The position numbers were made by a program, and so were the translations under genes. Below the pieces are notes generated by a model. The model was not told the origin of the DNA. It worked only from the letters and a program-made list of their open reading frames with translations, and did not search any database. 64,000 nt of DNA from Deinococcus cellulosilyticus NBRC 106333 = KACC 11606 (GTDB lineage: Bacteria; Deinococcota; Deinococci; Deinococcales; Deinococcaceae): positions 1-64,000 of the forward strand of contig NZ_BJXB01000013.1 of NCBI RefSeq assembly GCF_007990775.1. The letters run 5' to 3'. Position 1 is the first letter of the stretch. Each line of letters opens with the position of its first letter. Shown here one piece after another: positions 1 to 6,893 of the stretch.

Positions 1-1
1 C

Positions 2-64
2 TTCGCCATCCGCGAAGGGGGCCGTACCGTCGGTGCAGGCGTCGTTTCCAAAGTCCTCGAGTAA
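2..64 (+). CDS. tuf: Elongation factor Tu, C-terminal end (partial)
   Basis: The window opens inside a gene whose last 20 residues read FAIREGGRTVGAGVVSKVLE followed by TAA, which is the strongly conserved C-terminus of EF-Tu (domain 3). EF-Tu carries aminoacyl-tRNA to the ribosome as a GTP complex. A position just upstream of rpmG-secE-nusG is a common place for tuf. The rest of the gene lies before the window. Confidence 0.93.
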   Translation, partial: FAIREGGRTVGAGVVSKVLE

Positions 65-83
65 TCCAAACCCTAAAAGTTTG

Positions 84-110
84 AACCTCCCTTCGGGGAG
101 GTTTTTTGTT
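84..110 (+). terminator. Intrinsic terminator of tuf
   Basis: An 8 bp stem (AACCTCCC / GGGGAGGTT with a TTC loop) is followed by a T-rich run, 20 nt after the tuf stop codon. Confidence 0.85.
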
Positions 111-140
111 TTGGGCAAGGTTCATTGATGGATCTGCAGG

Positions 141-605
141 TTAAAGCTTTCTGGCGAGATTCTTGCGGATCTGCTGCAACTGGTGGAGGGTCAAGTGCGC
201 CTCCTGCAAGGCCATGCCATCAAAGCTGAGCTGCAACAGTGGGAAGAGGGCTTGCTGGGCCTGCATGAACACCCCTCTCCCCTCTTCTTTCAAAACCACA
301 TACTTCTTGCGGGCATCTTCCGGTGAAGGCTGCATTTCAATCCAGCCCTGCTCCGCAAGGTGTTGCACCATTTTGGTGACGGCAGGCTGATTGAGGTCCA
401 TCTGGTCTGCCAGTTCGGTGATGCTGGCAGGGGTTTTCAGAAACATCATGTGCGAGAGCAGGCTGAGCTGTGAGAAGTTGAGGTTCAGGTTTTTGAGGTC
501 CTGATTGGCTCTGGTGCTGAACTGCTGATGGATGATGCTGATCTCGCGGATCAGGGCACCATAGAGGTCGGGATGGGTTTCGACAGGATTTTCAGATGAA
601 CGCAT
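141..605 (-). CDS. MarR-family transcriptional regulator
   Basis: This 154-residue protein is a winged-helix MarR regulator. The helix-turn-helix spans about residues 61-90 (ITELADQMDLNQPAVTKMV) and the wing follows with the family's D-x-R motif at D97 and R99. The ATG at 605 has an AGAGGTG ribosome site. An open frame continues upstream, but the divergent gene and the operator lie there, so I chose this start. It is divergent from a four-helix membrane protein, and two palindromes lie between them. Repression of itself and of that neighbour, relieved by a small ligand, is the likely role. The ligand is unknown. Confidence 0.85.
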   Translation of the reverse strand: MRSSENPVETHPDLYGALIREISIIHQQFSTRANQDLKNLNLNFSQLSLLSHMMFLKTPASITELADQMDLNQPAVTKMVQHLAEQGWIEMQPSPEDARKKYVVLKEEGRGVFMQAQQALFPLLQLSFDGMALQEAHLTLHQLQQIRKNLARKL

Positions 606-623
606 GGACACCTCTTGACAATT

Positions 624-660
624 GTATTCCTTGGAATATAACATATATTCCAAGGAATAC
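624..660. promoter_or_regulatory. Double palindromic operator between marR and the membrane protein gene
   Basis: Two 16 bp arms (GTATTCCTTGGAATAT at 624-639 and its exact reverse complement at 645-660) are separated by 5 nt. Each arm is itself a palindrome, TATTCC-NN-GGAATA. The two centres are 21 bp apart, about two helical turns, so two MarR dimers could bind the same face of the DNA. The assignment to the adjacent MarR gene is an inference from position. Confidence 0.75.
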
Positions 661-674
661 ATAGGAGGCCCACC

Positions 675-1232
675 ATGAACGCACTCACCCAGAACCAGCA
701 GAAACCCTTTAAAGCCCTCGCCCTCTGGACCGCTGGAGCCATGATCTTCAACACCCTTTGCAACCAGGTGCTGACTTACAGTTACACCCTCAGTCAGTTT
801 CCTGTTCCTTACTTCGTTGGACAGCTTTCTTTCAGTGCTGCAAAACTGACGGGCTATTATCAGGTGCTCCTGCAGAAAAACACCCTTTCCCTGTACTGGC
901 TGACCCAGTACGTCGACTTTTTCTTTATTCTCAGTGTCTTTCTGCTGCACTACTGCCTCACTTTGCTGCCCATCAAAGCCTTCCAGAACTCCAGCAAACT
1001 GAAAAAAGCTGGACAGGTGATGATGGGCATTGCTCTGGCTGCGCCCCTCTTCGATGTGCTGGAGAATCTGGCTTCTTTTGTATTGCTCCAGAACCCACAG
1101 CATCTTTCTGAACCTGGGGCTCTGATGTACTCGAGCTTTGCTGCTCTGAAATTTGGTGGCTTCATGGTCACCTACCTGTGGCTGGGTGTCGCCCTGATCA
1201 TCGCTGGAGTCAGGAAACTGAAAACCCTTTGA
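675..1232 (+). CDS. Four-helix membrane protein of unknown function, MarR-linked
   Basis: This 185-residue protein has about four hydrophobic segments (near residues 13-33, 72-102, 112-137 and 150-180) and a basic C-terminus. No family motif is recognisable to me. The ATG follows an AGGAGG site. The gene is transcribed away from a MarR regulator across the double operator at 624-660, so it is probably the main target of that regulator. A transport or stress-related membrane role would fit the context, but nothing in the sequence proves it. Confidence 0.75.
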   Translation: MNALTQNQQKPFKALALWTAGAMIFNTLCNQVLTYSYTLSQFPVPYFVGQLSFSAAKLTGYYQVLLQKNTLSLYWLTQYVDFFFILSVFLLHYCLTLLPIKAFQNSSKLKKAGQVMMGIALAAPLFDVLENLASFVLLQNPQHLSEPGALMYSSFAALKFGGFMVTYLWLGVALIIAGVRKLKTL

Positions 1233-1279
1233 CCCTGTCCTGGGTGCCAGAAGCAACCATCGAAACCCACTTGATGCAA

Positions 1280-1314
1280 GCAGCCCTCTGTTTCAACAGA
1301 GGGCTGCGATTCTT
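1280..1314 (+). terminator. Intrinsic terminator after the membrane protein gene
   Basis: An 11 bp perfect stem (GCAGCCCTCTG / CAGAGGGCTGC) with a 6 nt loop is followed by a short T-containing tail. Confidence 0.65.
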
Positions 1315-1400
1315 CTGGTCCAAACACTGCTGCCATCCCTTTTTGAGCTGAACCCCTGAACCCAGGATCACGAGCATTCAATGTTCTCACACAGCCTTTT

Positions 1401-1430
1401 GCTGAATGCTGATGGCTGAACGCTGACCGC
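1401..1430 (+). repeat. Dispersed GCTGA-type repeat, copy a
   Basis: This is a tandem of degenerate heptamers of the form GCTGAnn or GCTGACC. The same pattern recurs between genes at several other places in the window, in both orientations. It lies just upstream of the rpmG promoter and is not coding. Confidence 0.55.
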
Positions 1431-1440
1431 CCTGTAGACC

Positions 1441-1469
1441 TTGCAATTGCATCCAATCCATGAAATAAT
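1441..1469 (+). promoter_or_regulatory. Putative promoter of the rpmG-secE-nusG operon
   Basis: A TTGCAA -35 box and an AATAAT -10 box are separated by 17 nt, about 100 nt upstream of rpmG. The 339 nt gap before rpmG otherwise holds only the terminator at 1280 and the repeat at 1401. Confidence 0.5.
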
Positions 1470-1571
1470 CGGGACTGTTGTCTGCTCTGCAGACCCGACA
1501 CCAGACGGCTTGCATCAAGCAGGTGCAGGACTGGGAGTTTGCCTGAGGGCAAACGAAAGGAGAAAGTCACC

Positions 1572-1739
1572 ATGGCCAAAGAAGGTCCACGCATCAAGAT
1601 CAAGATGGAGTCCACTGCGGGCACCGGGTTCTATTACACCACCACCAAGAACCGCCGCAACACCCAGGCCAAGCTTGAGCTGAAAAAATACGACCCCGTT
1701 GCTAAAAAGCACGTCGCCTTCAAAGAAAAGAAGATCTGA
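1572..1739 (+). CDS. rpmG: 50S ribosomal protein L33 (bL33)
   Basis: This 55-residue protein has the bL33 core (RIKIKMESTAGTGFYYTTTKNRR) and normal length. It contains no cysteine, so it is the zinc-independent form that lacks the two CxxC pairs. The ATG follows an AAAGGAGA site; an in-frame upstream extension to 1539 has no comparable signal. It is 2 nt ahead of secE, in the usual tuf-rpmG-secE-nusG order. Confidence 0.95.
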   Translation: MAKEGPRIKIKMESTAGTGFYYTTTKNRRNTQAKLELKKYDPVAKKHVAFKEKKI

Positions 1740-1741
1740 TC

Positions 1742-1924
1742 ATGCAAGGGATCGTTCGGTACTTCCAGGAAGCTCGTGAAGAGCTGAAAAAAGTGAACTG
1801 GCCCACGCGTGTCCAGGTGCTTGAGGGTACCCAAACGGTCTTCATCTTCGTGATCTTCATGACCCTGCTCATCTGGGGCATGGACCGTCTCTTCCACCTC
1901 GGCATGGGAGCCTTACTGAAATGA
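1742..1924 (+). CDS. secE: Preprotein translocase subunit SecE
   Basis: This 60-residue single-span SecE has the conserved amphipathic cytoplasmic helix (EELKKVNWPTR) followed by one membrane segment near residues 32-52. It stabilises SecY in the SecYEG channel. The short single-helix form is typical of most bacteria outside the enterics. Its stop codon overlaps the nusG start (ATGA), which implies translational coupling. Confidence 0.95.
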   Translation: MQGIVRYFQEAREELKKVNWPTRVQVLEGTQTVFIFVIFMTLLIWGMDRLFHLGMGALLK

Positions 1925-2493
1925 GCATCGAATGGTACGCCGTTCACACATACGTCGGTCAGGAAGACCGCGTCGAAGACAACCTGCAGAAGCGTGCCAA
2001 AGCTTATGGCATGTGGGGGCAGATGATCTTTCAGGTGCTCCAGCCCACCGAAGAAGCCGTTGAGATCAAAGAAGGCGGCAAGAAAGAAACCGTCAAACGC
2101 AAACTCTTCCCCGGATACATCTTCGTCCAGATGGATGTCGATGATCCGTACAACCCCGGAGAACTGGGCGAGTCCTGGGAAGTGGTGCGCGGCACCCCTG
2201 GTGTGACAGGTTTCGTGGGCACGGCCACCCGTCCGGTTCCCCTCTCCCCTGAGGAAGTGGATCGCCTGCTGCAAAGCGTGGGCGTGGCGGAAAAACAGAA
2301 GGTGGAGAAAGCCAAACCCAAAGTGGCTTTCAAAGATGGAGACATGGTTCGCGTCACGGCTGGCCCCTTCAGTGATTTCACTGGTGTGGTCGCAGAAGTG
2401 AACCTGGAACGCTCCAAAGTCAAGGTGCTGGTCTCGATCTTCGGGCGTGAAACCCCCGTCGAACTGGATTTCGCACAGGTACAGAAGTCTTAA
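1921..2493 (+). CDS. nusG: Transcription termination/antitermination factor NusG
   Basis: This 190-residue protein has an N-terminal NGN domain (EWYAVHTYVGQED at the start, FPGYIFVQM in the middle) and a C-terminal KOW domain from about residue 139 (GDMVRVTAGPFSDFTGVV). NusG binds RNA polymerase to control pausing and links it to Rho or the ribosome. It overlaps secE by 4 nt and is followed by the rplK leader. Confidence 0.96.
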   Translation: MSIEWYAVHTYVGQEDRVEDNLQKRAKAYGMWGQMIFQVLQPTEEAVEIKEGGKKETVKRKLFPGYIFVQMDVDDPYNPGELGESWEVVRGTPGVTGFVGTATRPVPLSPEEVDRLLQSVGVAEKQKVEKAKPKVAFKDGDMVRVTAGPFSDFTGVVAEVNLERSKVKVLVSIFGRETPVELDFAQVQKS

Positions 2494-2495
2494 AG

Positions 2496-2557
2496 CTTAG
2501 CGTTTCACCCACGGGCCTGTGACCCAACAGCACAGGGCCTGAGGGGAGCTAAGGAGG
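2496..2557 (+). promoter_or_regulatory. rplK leader hairpin overlapping the ribosome binding site
   Basis: In the 70 nt between nusG and rplK an inner helix pairs GGCCTGTG (2514-2521) with CACAGGGCC (2531-2539, one bulge). An outer helix pairs CTTAGC (2496-2501) with GCTAAG (2548-2553). The last three bases of the outer helix are the first three of the AAGGAGG ribosome site. L1 is known to repress the rplKA mRNA in other bacteria, so this is a candidate autogenous control site. That role is an inference. Confidence 0.55.
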
Positions 2558-2563
2558 AACAGA

Positions 2564-2998
2564 ATGAAAAAAGTCACCGGATTTGTGAAGCTTCAGCTTC
2601 CTGCTGGTAAGGCAACCCCTGCCCCACCAGTAGGTCCCGCTCTCGGTCAACACGGCGCCAACATCATGGGCTTCTGCAAAGAGTTCAATGCTGCCACCGC
2701 GGACAAGGGCGACGCCATCATCCCCGTGGAAATCACCATCTACGCGGACCGCAGCTTCACCTTCATCACCAAAACCCCTCCCATGAGCTACCTGATCCGC
2801 AAGGCCAGTGGTATTGCCAAGGGAAGCGCCACCCCCAACAAAGCCAAAGTCGGCAAACTCAGCTACGATCAAGTGCTGAAAATTGCTGAAACCAAAATGC
2901 CCGACCTGAACGCTGGCAGCCTCGAAGCCGCCGCCAAGATCGTCATGGGTACCGCCCGCAGCATGGGCGTCACCATCGAGGGGGCCCCCAATGCCTAA
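2564..2998 (+). CDS. rplK: 50S ribosomal protein L11 (uL11)
   Basis: This 144-residue protein carries the L11 N-terminal signature (PAGKATPAPPVGPALGQHGANIMGFC) and the C-terminal rRNA-binding domain ending in ARSMGVTIEG. It forms the GTPase-associated centre on 23S rRNA and is needed for RelA activation. The start follows AAGGAGG. Its end overlaps the rplA start by 8 nt. Confidence 0.97.
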   Translation: MKKVTGFVKLQLPAGKATPAPPVGPALGQHGANIMGFCKEFNAATADKGDAIIPVEITIYADRSFTFITKTPPMSYLIRKASGIAKGSATPNKAKVGKLSYDQVLKIAETKMPDLNAGSLEAAAKIVMGTARSMGVTIEGAPNA

Positions 2999-3683
2999 GC
3001 ACGGCAAGCGCTACAACGCTCTGGTCTCCAAAGTGGACCGCAACAAGCAATACACCATCGAAGAAGCCACCGCACTGGTGAAGGAAATTGCCAGCGCCAA
3101 GTTCAACGAGACCGTGGAAGTGCACCTGCGTCTGGGCATTGACCCCCGCAAGTCCGACCAGAACGTCCGTGGCACTGTGGCCCTGCCCCACGGCACCGGT
3201 CGCTCTGTGCGCGTTGCTGTGATCACCAAAGGCGAAAAACTCCAGGAAGCTGAAGCTGCCGGAGCCGACGTTTTCGGTGCAGAAGAACTGATCGACCGCA
3301 TCGTCGGTGGATTCATGGACTTCGACGCCCTGGTCGCCACCCCCGATGTGATGGCCGAAGTGGGTAAGAAACTTGCCCGCATCCTCGGTCCCCGTGGCCT
3401 GCTGCCCAACCCCAAGAGCGGCACCGTCGGTCTCGACGTTGCTGGCATGGTCAAAGGCCTGAAAGCTGGACGCATCGAGTTCCGCAACGACAAGACCGGT
3501 GTGGTTCACGCGCCCATCGGCAAAGCTGACTTCTCCCCCGAGAAGCTGGTGGAAAACGCCCGTGCCCTGTTCACTGCCCTGGAAGGCGCAAAACCCGCCG
3601 CTGCCAAAGGCGTGTACATCAGAAGCGTGTACCTGACCACCACCATGGGTCCTTCCATCGCTCTGGCCTACAGCGCGCAGTAA
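2991..3683 (+). CDS. rplA: 50S ribosomal protein L1 (uL1)
   Basis: This 230-residue L1 has the usual length and the motifs RGTVALPHGTG, GPRGLLPNPKSGTV and FRNDKTGVVHAPIG. It binds the mobile L1 stalk of the 50S subunit and in many bacteria represses its own mRNA. It is co-transcribed with rplK and overlaps it, so the two are translationally coupled. Confidence 0.97.
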   Translation: MPKHGKRYNALVSKVDRNKQYTIEEATALVKEIASAKFNETVEVHLRLGIDPRKSDQNVRGTVALPHGTGRSVRVAVITKGEKLQEAEAAGADVFGAEELIDRIVGGFMDFDALVATPDVMAEVGKKLARILGPRGLLPNPKSGTVGLDVAGMVKGLKAGRIEFRNDKTGVVHAPIGKADFSPEKLVENARALFTALEGAKPAAAKGVYIRSVYLTTTMGPSIALAYSAQ

Positions 3684-3687
3684 ACCC

Positions 3688-3716
3688 ATGTAGGGGTGGG
3701 CCGCTGGCTCACCCTG
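3688..3716 (+). repeat. Palindromic repeat of the TGTAGGGGYGGGCC type, copy 1
   Basis: TGTAGGGGTGGGCCGCTGGC followed by TCACCCT forms a short hairpin. It closely matches the copies at 35537-35566 (inverted) and 49344-49374. This copy sits between rplA and the L10 leader. Confidence 0.55.
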
Positions 3717-3751
3717 CTCCACCCGCCCAAAAGGCACCCCGGTGCAATTGC

Positions 3752-3900
3752 ACTTCACAATCTGGCAACGAAGACAGCAGGGACCTGCCAAGGTTTAAAG
3801 ATCCTGCCGAGTGACAAGAACGGATTTCCGTGTGTGGGTCACTCCTGCACACGGAAGTTTTTGAAGGTGCAAAGCACCCTTGTCCCCGAGTAGCAAAGGA
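3752..3900 (+). ncRNA. L10 leader (autoregulatory RNA of rplJ-rplL)
   Basis: The 224 nt gap before rplJ contains the conserved L10 leader kink-turn halves, GAAGACAGCAGG near 3770 and CCTGCCGAG near 3803. In known leaders the L10-L12 complex binds this element and represses translation of its own mRNA. A second hairpin downstream (CCGTGTG near 3829 with CACACGG near 3850) is followed by GTTTTT and could act as an attenuator. The exact limits are approximate. Confidence 0.75.
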
Positions 3901-3907
3901 GACAACA

Positions 3908-4402
3908 GTGGCGAATCCCCGTAACATCACCAGCCTCGCCGCGCTCCGCGAGTCCTTAAGTGGCGTAGAAACCCTCTACGTCGTTGACTACCAGGGCCTG
4001 AGCGCCGGTCAGATCAGCAAACTCCGCAGAGAACTGCGCGAGAAAGGCTGCCAGCTGATCGTCGCCAAGAACACCCTCGTTCGTCTGGCACTTAAAGACG
4101 GCGGACATGACTTCGCCGACATCCTGCACGGCCCCAGCGCTGTGGTTCTTGCCGACAAGGACCCCGCCGGAGCTGCCAAGGTGCTCGCCGATGCCGCGAA
4201 AGGCAACGACAAAGGCATTCCTGCCGCCAAGGCCGGTCTGCTCAACGGCGTCAAGATCGACGCCAACACCGTGACCAAGATTGCTTCTCTGGGCACCCTG
4301 CAAGATCAACGCGCTCAACTCGTTGGCGTGCTTGCTGGCCACATGTCCAACTTCGTGGGCATCCTCGAAGCCTACAAAGAGAAGCTCGAACAGTCTGCGT
4401 AA
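3908..4402 (+). CDS. rplJ: 50S ribosomal protein L10 (uL10)
   Basis: This 164-residue L10 begins at a GTG that follows AAAGGAGACAA (ANPRNITSLAALRESL). It contains the typical LRRELREKGCQLIVAKNTLVRLAL segment and a C-terminal helix (MSNFVGILEAYKEKLEQ) that anchors L7/L12 dimers. An upstream in-frame extension to 3830 overlaps the L10 leader and is rejected. It is followed by rplL. Confidence 0.96.
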   Translation: MANPRNITSLAALRESLSGVETLYVVDYQGLSAGQISKLRRELREKGCQLIVAKNTLVRLALKDGGHDFADILHGPSAVVLADKDPAGAAKVLADAAKGNDKGIPAAKAGLLNGVKIDANTVTKIASLGTLQDQRAQLVGVLAGHMSNFVGILEAYKEKLEQSA

Positions 4403-4470
4403 GCACTGTTCAGTCCGTCACACCAAGAACTCTCTCTGTCGCGTAGCGACATTTCCCTGGAGGAACCATC

Positions 4471-4836
4471 ATGGCTCTTAACAAAGACCAAGTCATCGAA
4501 CTGCTGGAACAGGCCACCATTCTCGAACTCGCCGACCTGATCGACACCCTCAAAGAGAAGTGGGGCGTCACCGCTGCTGTCGCCGTCTCCGGTGGCGGAG
4601 CTGCTGCTACTGAAGTGAAAGAAGAGCAGACCGAATTTGACGTTGTGCTGGTGGACGCTGGCGCCAACAAAATCAACGTCATTAAAGAAGTGCGTGCCAT
4701 CACCGGTCTGGGCCTCAAAGAAGCCAAAGACCTCACCGAAAAAGGTGGCGCCATCAAGGAAGCCGTTTCCAAAGAAGAAGCCGAGAAAGTCAAGGCTGCT
4801 CTGGAAGCTGCTGGCGCCAAAGTCGAAGTCAAATAA
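4471..4836 (+). CDS. rplL: 50S ribosomal protein L7/L12 (bL12)
   Basis: This 121-residue protein has the dimerising N-terminal domain (LLEQATILELADLIDTLKEKWGV), an Ala/Gly-rich hinge, and the factor-binding C-terminal domain (KINVIKEVRAITGLGLKEAKDL). It recruits translational GTPases. The start follows TGGAGGAACC. It is the last gene of the operon; rpoB does not follow. Confidence 0.97.
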   Translation: MALNKDQVIELLEQATILELADLIDTLKEKWGVTAAVAVSGGGAAATEVKEEQTEFDVVLVDAGANKINVIKEVRAITGLGLKEAKDLTEKGGAIKEAVSKEEAEKVKAALEAAGAKVEVK

Positions 4837-4932
4837 CCCTTTGCTCGGGTCACCGAGCGAGTGGTTCCCTCAGTGCTCTTGAACACCTGTTTGATGAACT
4901 GCTGAGGAACTTCGATCCACACCGGAGTGCAA

Positions 4933-4967
4933 ACACCCCCGAAGGTTTCTTCGGGGGTGTTCCGTTT
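4933..4967 (+). terminator. Terminator of the ribosomal protein operon
   Basis: A 12 bp perfect stem (ACACCCCCGAAG / CTTCGGGGGTGT) with a GTTT loop is followed by TCCGTTTTG. Confidence 0.85.
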
Positions 4968-5001
4968 TGATCGGGTCATTTTGATCGTGCTACCCTGAGC
5001 C

Positions 5002-5646
5002 ATGTTTTCTCCTCCCTCCTCTCCCCTCTCCCTGAAATCCCCTGAGGCCATTGCAGAACGCACAGCAGCACTTGACTTGCCTCATGTGGCTCCCCTGGTG
5101 GACTGGCTTCAAGAGAGGAAGGCTACTCTGGCAAAGCTGCTGCAGCTTCCAGAGGTTCAGCTCCCGCTTTTCGATCCCTTTTCAGGAGGTGTCCACACAC
5201 AGGTGCTGCTGTTGCTCGAGTCCCCTGGTCCAAAAGCGTCAGCAGGCAAGGGCAGTGGCTTCATCTCCTGTGACAACAATGACCAGACCGCAAAGAATGT
5301 GTTTCTGACTTTGCAGGAGGCCGATCTTCCCAGAAGTCAGGTGATGTGCTGGAATGTGGTGCCCTGGTACCTGCATGAGGTTCGCAAACCCAACAGGCAG
5401 GAACTGAACCTGGGCATGCAGGAACTCCGTTTGCTCTTGCCCCTCCTGTCAGAACTGCAGGTGGTGGTTTTGCATGGAAAAGCTGCTCAGGAAGGGTGGA
5501 AACTGTTGCCGTACAAGGTGCAGGAAGCCCATAAAATTCTGGAAGTCGGTCATCCGAGTCCAACAAATTTCAATACACGTCCTCTGGAAAGACAGAAACT
5601 CCTGCAAGCGTATCAGCAGGCAGCACAGCACATCAGGGATACCTGA
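5002..5646 (+). CDS. Uracil-DNA glycosylase superfamily protein
   Basis: This 214-residue protein shows the two hallmarks of the UDG fold. A first motif, LLLLESPGPKAS, sits near residue 72, in the place of the G-x-x-P-G loop of family 4/5 enzymes, and a second motif, VGHPSPTN, near residue 183 matches the HPS uracil-recognition loop. The middle segment WNVVPWYL also fits. It lacks an obvious 4Fe-4S cysteine set, so its base specificity is uncertain. The start lies 5 nt after a TACCCT box, which suggests a leaderless mRNA. Confidence 0.7.
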   Translation: MFSPPSSPLSLKSPEAIAERTAALDLPHVAPLVDWLQERKATLAKLLQLPEVQLPLFDPFSGGVHTQVLLLLESPGPKASAGKGSGFISCDNNDQTAKNVFLTLQEADLPRSQVMCWNVVPWYLHEVRKPNRQELNLGMQELRLLLPLLSELQVVVLHGKAAQEGWKLLPYKVQEAHKILEVGHPSPTNFNTRPLERQKLLQAYQQAAQHIRDT

Positions 5647-5720
5647 GTCCTCCTGCAGTCTGATCCGCTCTCCCCCTCTGGTTGGACGCCAGAAAACAGG
5701 CTTTTCTCTACGCTGTCCTC

Positions 5721-6893
5721 ATGGAGACAAAACCTGCATCAAGGCTGATTTATCTGGACGCATTGAGGATCATTGCGGTGTTTCTGGGGTTGGTGTACCA
5801 CTCTGGCAGGGCCTTTGATTTTGAGGCCTGGCACGTCAAGAGCCCTGAGCTTTCCTTTGCTGTTCAGCTGTTCAACGATGTGCTGACCATGTGGCGGTTG
5901 CCCCTCCTGTTTCTGGTGTCGGGGGCAGGCACGTATTTTGCCCTGAAGAAGCGCTCCTCCGGGAGTTTCATCTGGGACCGGGTGCGCAGGCTCTTCTTGC
6001 CGCTCATCTTTGGGATTTTTGTGATTGTGCCTCCCCAGATCTACATTGAGCGCATCACCCCTGAGAATCCAGACCGGATCAGTGCAGTGAATTTCTCCGG
6101 GACTTTGTGGGAGTTCATGCTCCAGCGGAATTTTGTGCCTTACCCGGAAGGGGACCTCAGCTGGCATCACCTGTGGTTTTTGTTCTACCTGTTTGTGTTC
6201 AGCGTGGTGCTGGTGCCTTTGTTGCAACGCTGGCGCAGTGCAGGAATGCCCCGCTGGAACCTCTGGCAGATGGGACTGCTGCTGGTGGTCATTGATGTGA
6301 CCCTGCGGGGTGCCTTCCCGACCCAGCAGGATTTCTTTCATGACTGGGCAAACAATTTTCACTATGGCGCTCTGTTCTGCTTTGGCTTCTGGATCACCGG
6401 GTCTGCAAGGCTGCAGGAGCAGGTGGAAAAGAACTGGAAACGTGCTGGCCTGCTGCTGGCCATCACTGCGCCCCTGTGGCTGATGGGGATGCATGAGGGG
6501 AGTTTTGAGCCGTATTCTGCAGAGTTTCTGATCTGGATGGCCCTGAGGGCCGTAAACCAGTGGGCTGGCCTCATTGCCATTCTGGGGCTGGCCTCCAGGA
6601 TTTTCACCATGGAGGCGGCCTGGATCAGGTGGGGCCGTGAGCGGGTGTACCCCTTTTACATCTGGCACCAGACCGTGGTCGTGGTGGTGGCTTATGTGGT
6701 CTTCAAGTGGAACCTGAATGTGGGTCTGGGTTACGCTTCTGTCTTGCTGGTCTCTGGCGTTCTGACGGTTCTCCTCAGTGATCTGGTGGTTCGGGTGCCT
6801 TTCCTGCGTCCTTTTTTCGGGGTGTATCTTGCCCGGAAACAACGCAAGCTGCCCGCTGCAAAGTTGAGGTATTCTGAGCGTGATGCGACCTGA
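5721..6893 (+). CDS. Acyltransferase family 3 membrane protein
   Basis: This 390-residue protein has about ten membrane segments and the start typical of acyltransferase-3 (OafA/MdoC-like) proteins: RLIYLDALRIIAVFLGLVYH, with the conserved membrane His, then an R-x-x-R-L-x-x-P box (RVRRLFLPLIFGI). Such enzymes transfer acyl groups to envelope glycans. I chose the ATG at 5721; a TTG at 5682 would add 13 residues. Its end overlaps the histidine kinase start. Confidence 0.8.
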   Translation: METKPASRLIYLDALRIIAVFLGLVYHSGRAFDFEAWHVKSPELSFAVQLFNDVLTMWRLPLLFLVSGAGTYFALKKRSSGSFIWDRVRRLFLPLIFGIFVIVPPQIYIERITPENPDRISAVNFSGTLWEFMLQRNFVPYPEGDLSWHHLWFLFYLFVFSVVLVPLLQRWRSAGMPRWNLWQMGLLLVVIDVTLRGAFPTQQDFFHDWANNFHYGALFCFGFWITGSARLQEQVEKNWKRAGLLLAITAPLWLMGMHEGSFEPYSAEFLIWMALRAVNQWAGLIAILGLASRIFTMEAAWIRWGRERVYPFYIWHQTVVVVVAYVVFKWNLNVGLGYASVLLVSGVLTVLLSDLVVRVPFLRPFFGVYLARKQRKLPAAKLRYSERDAT

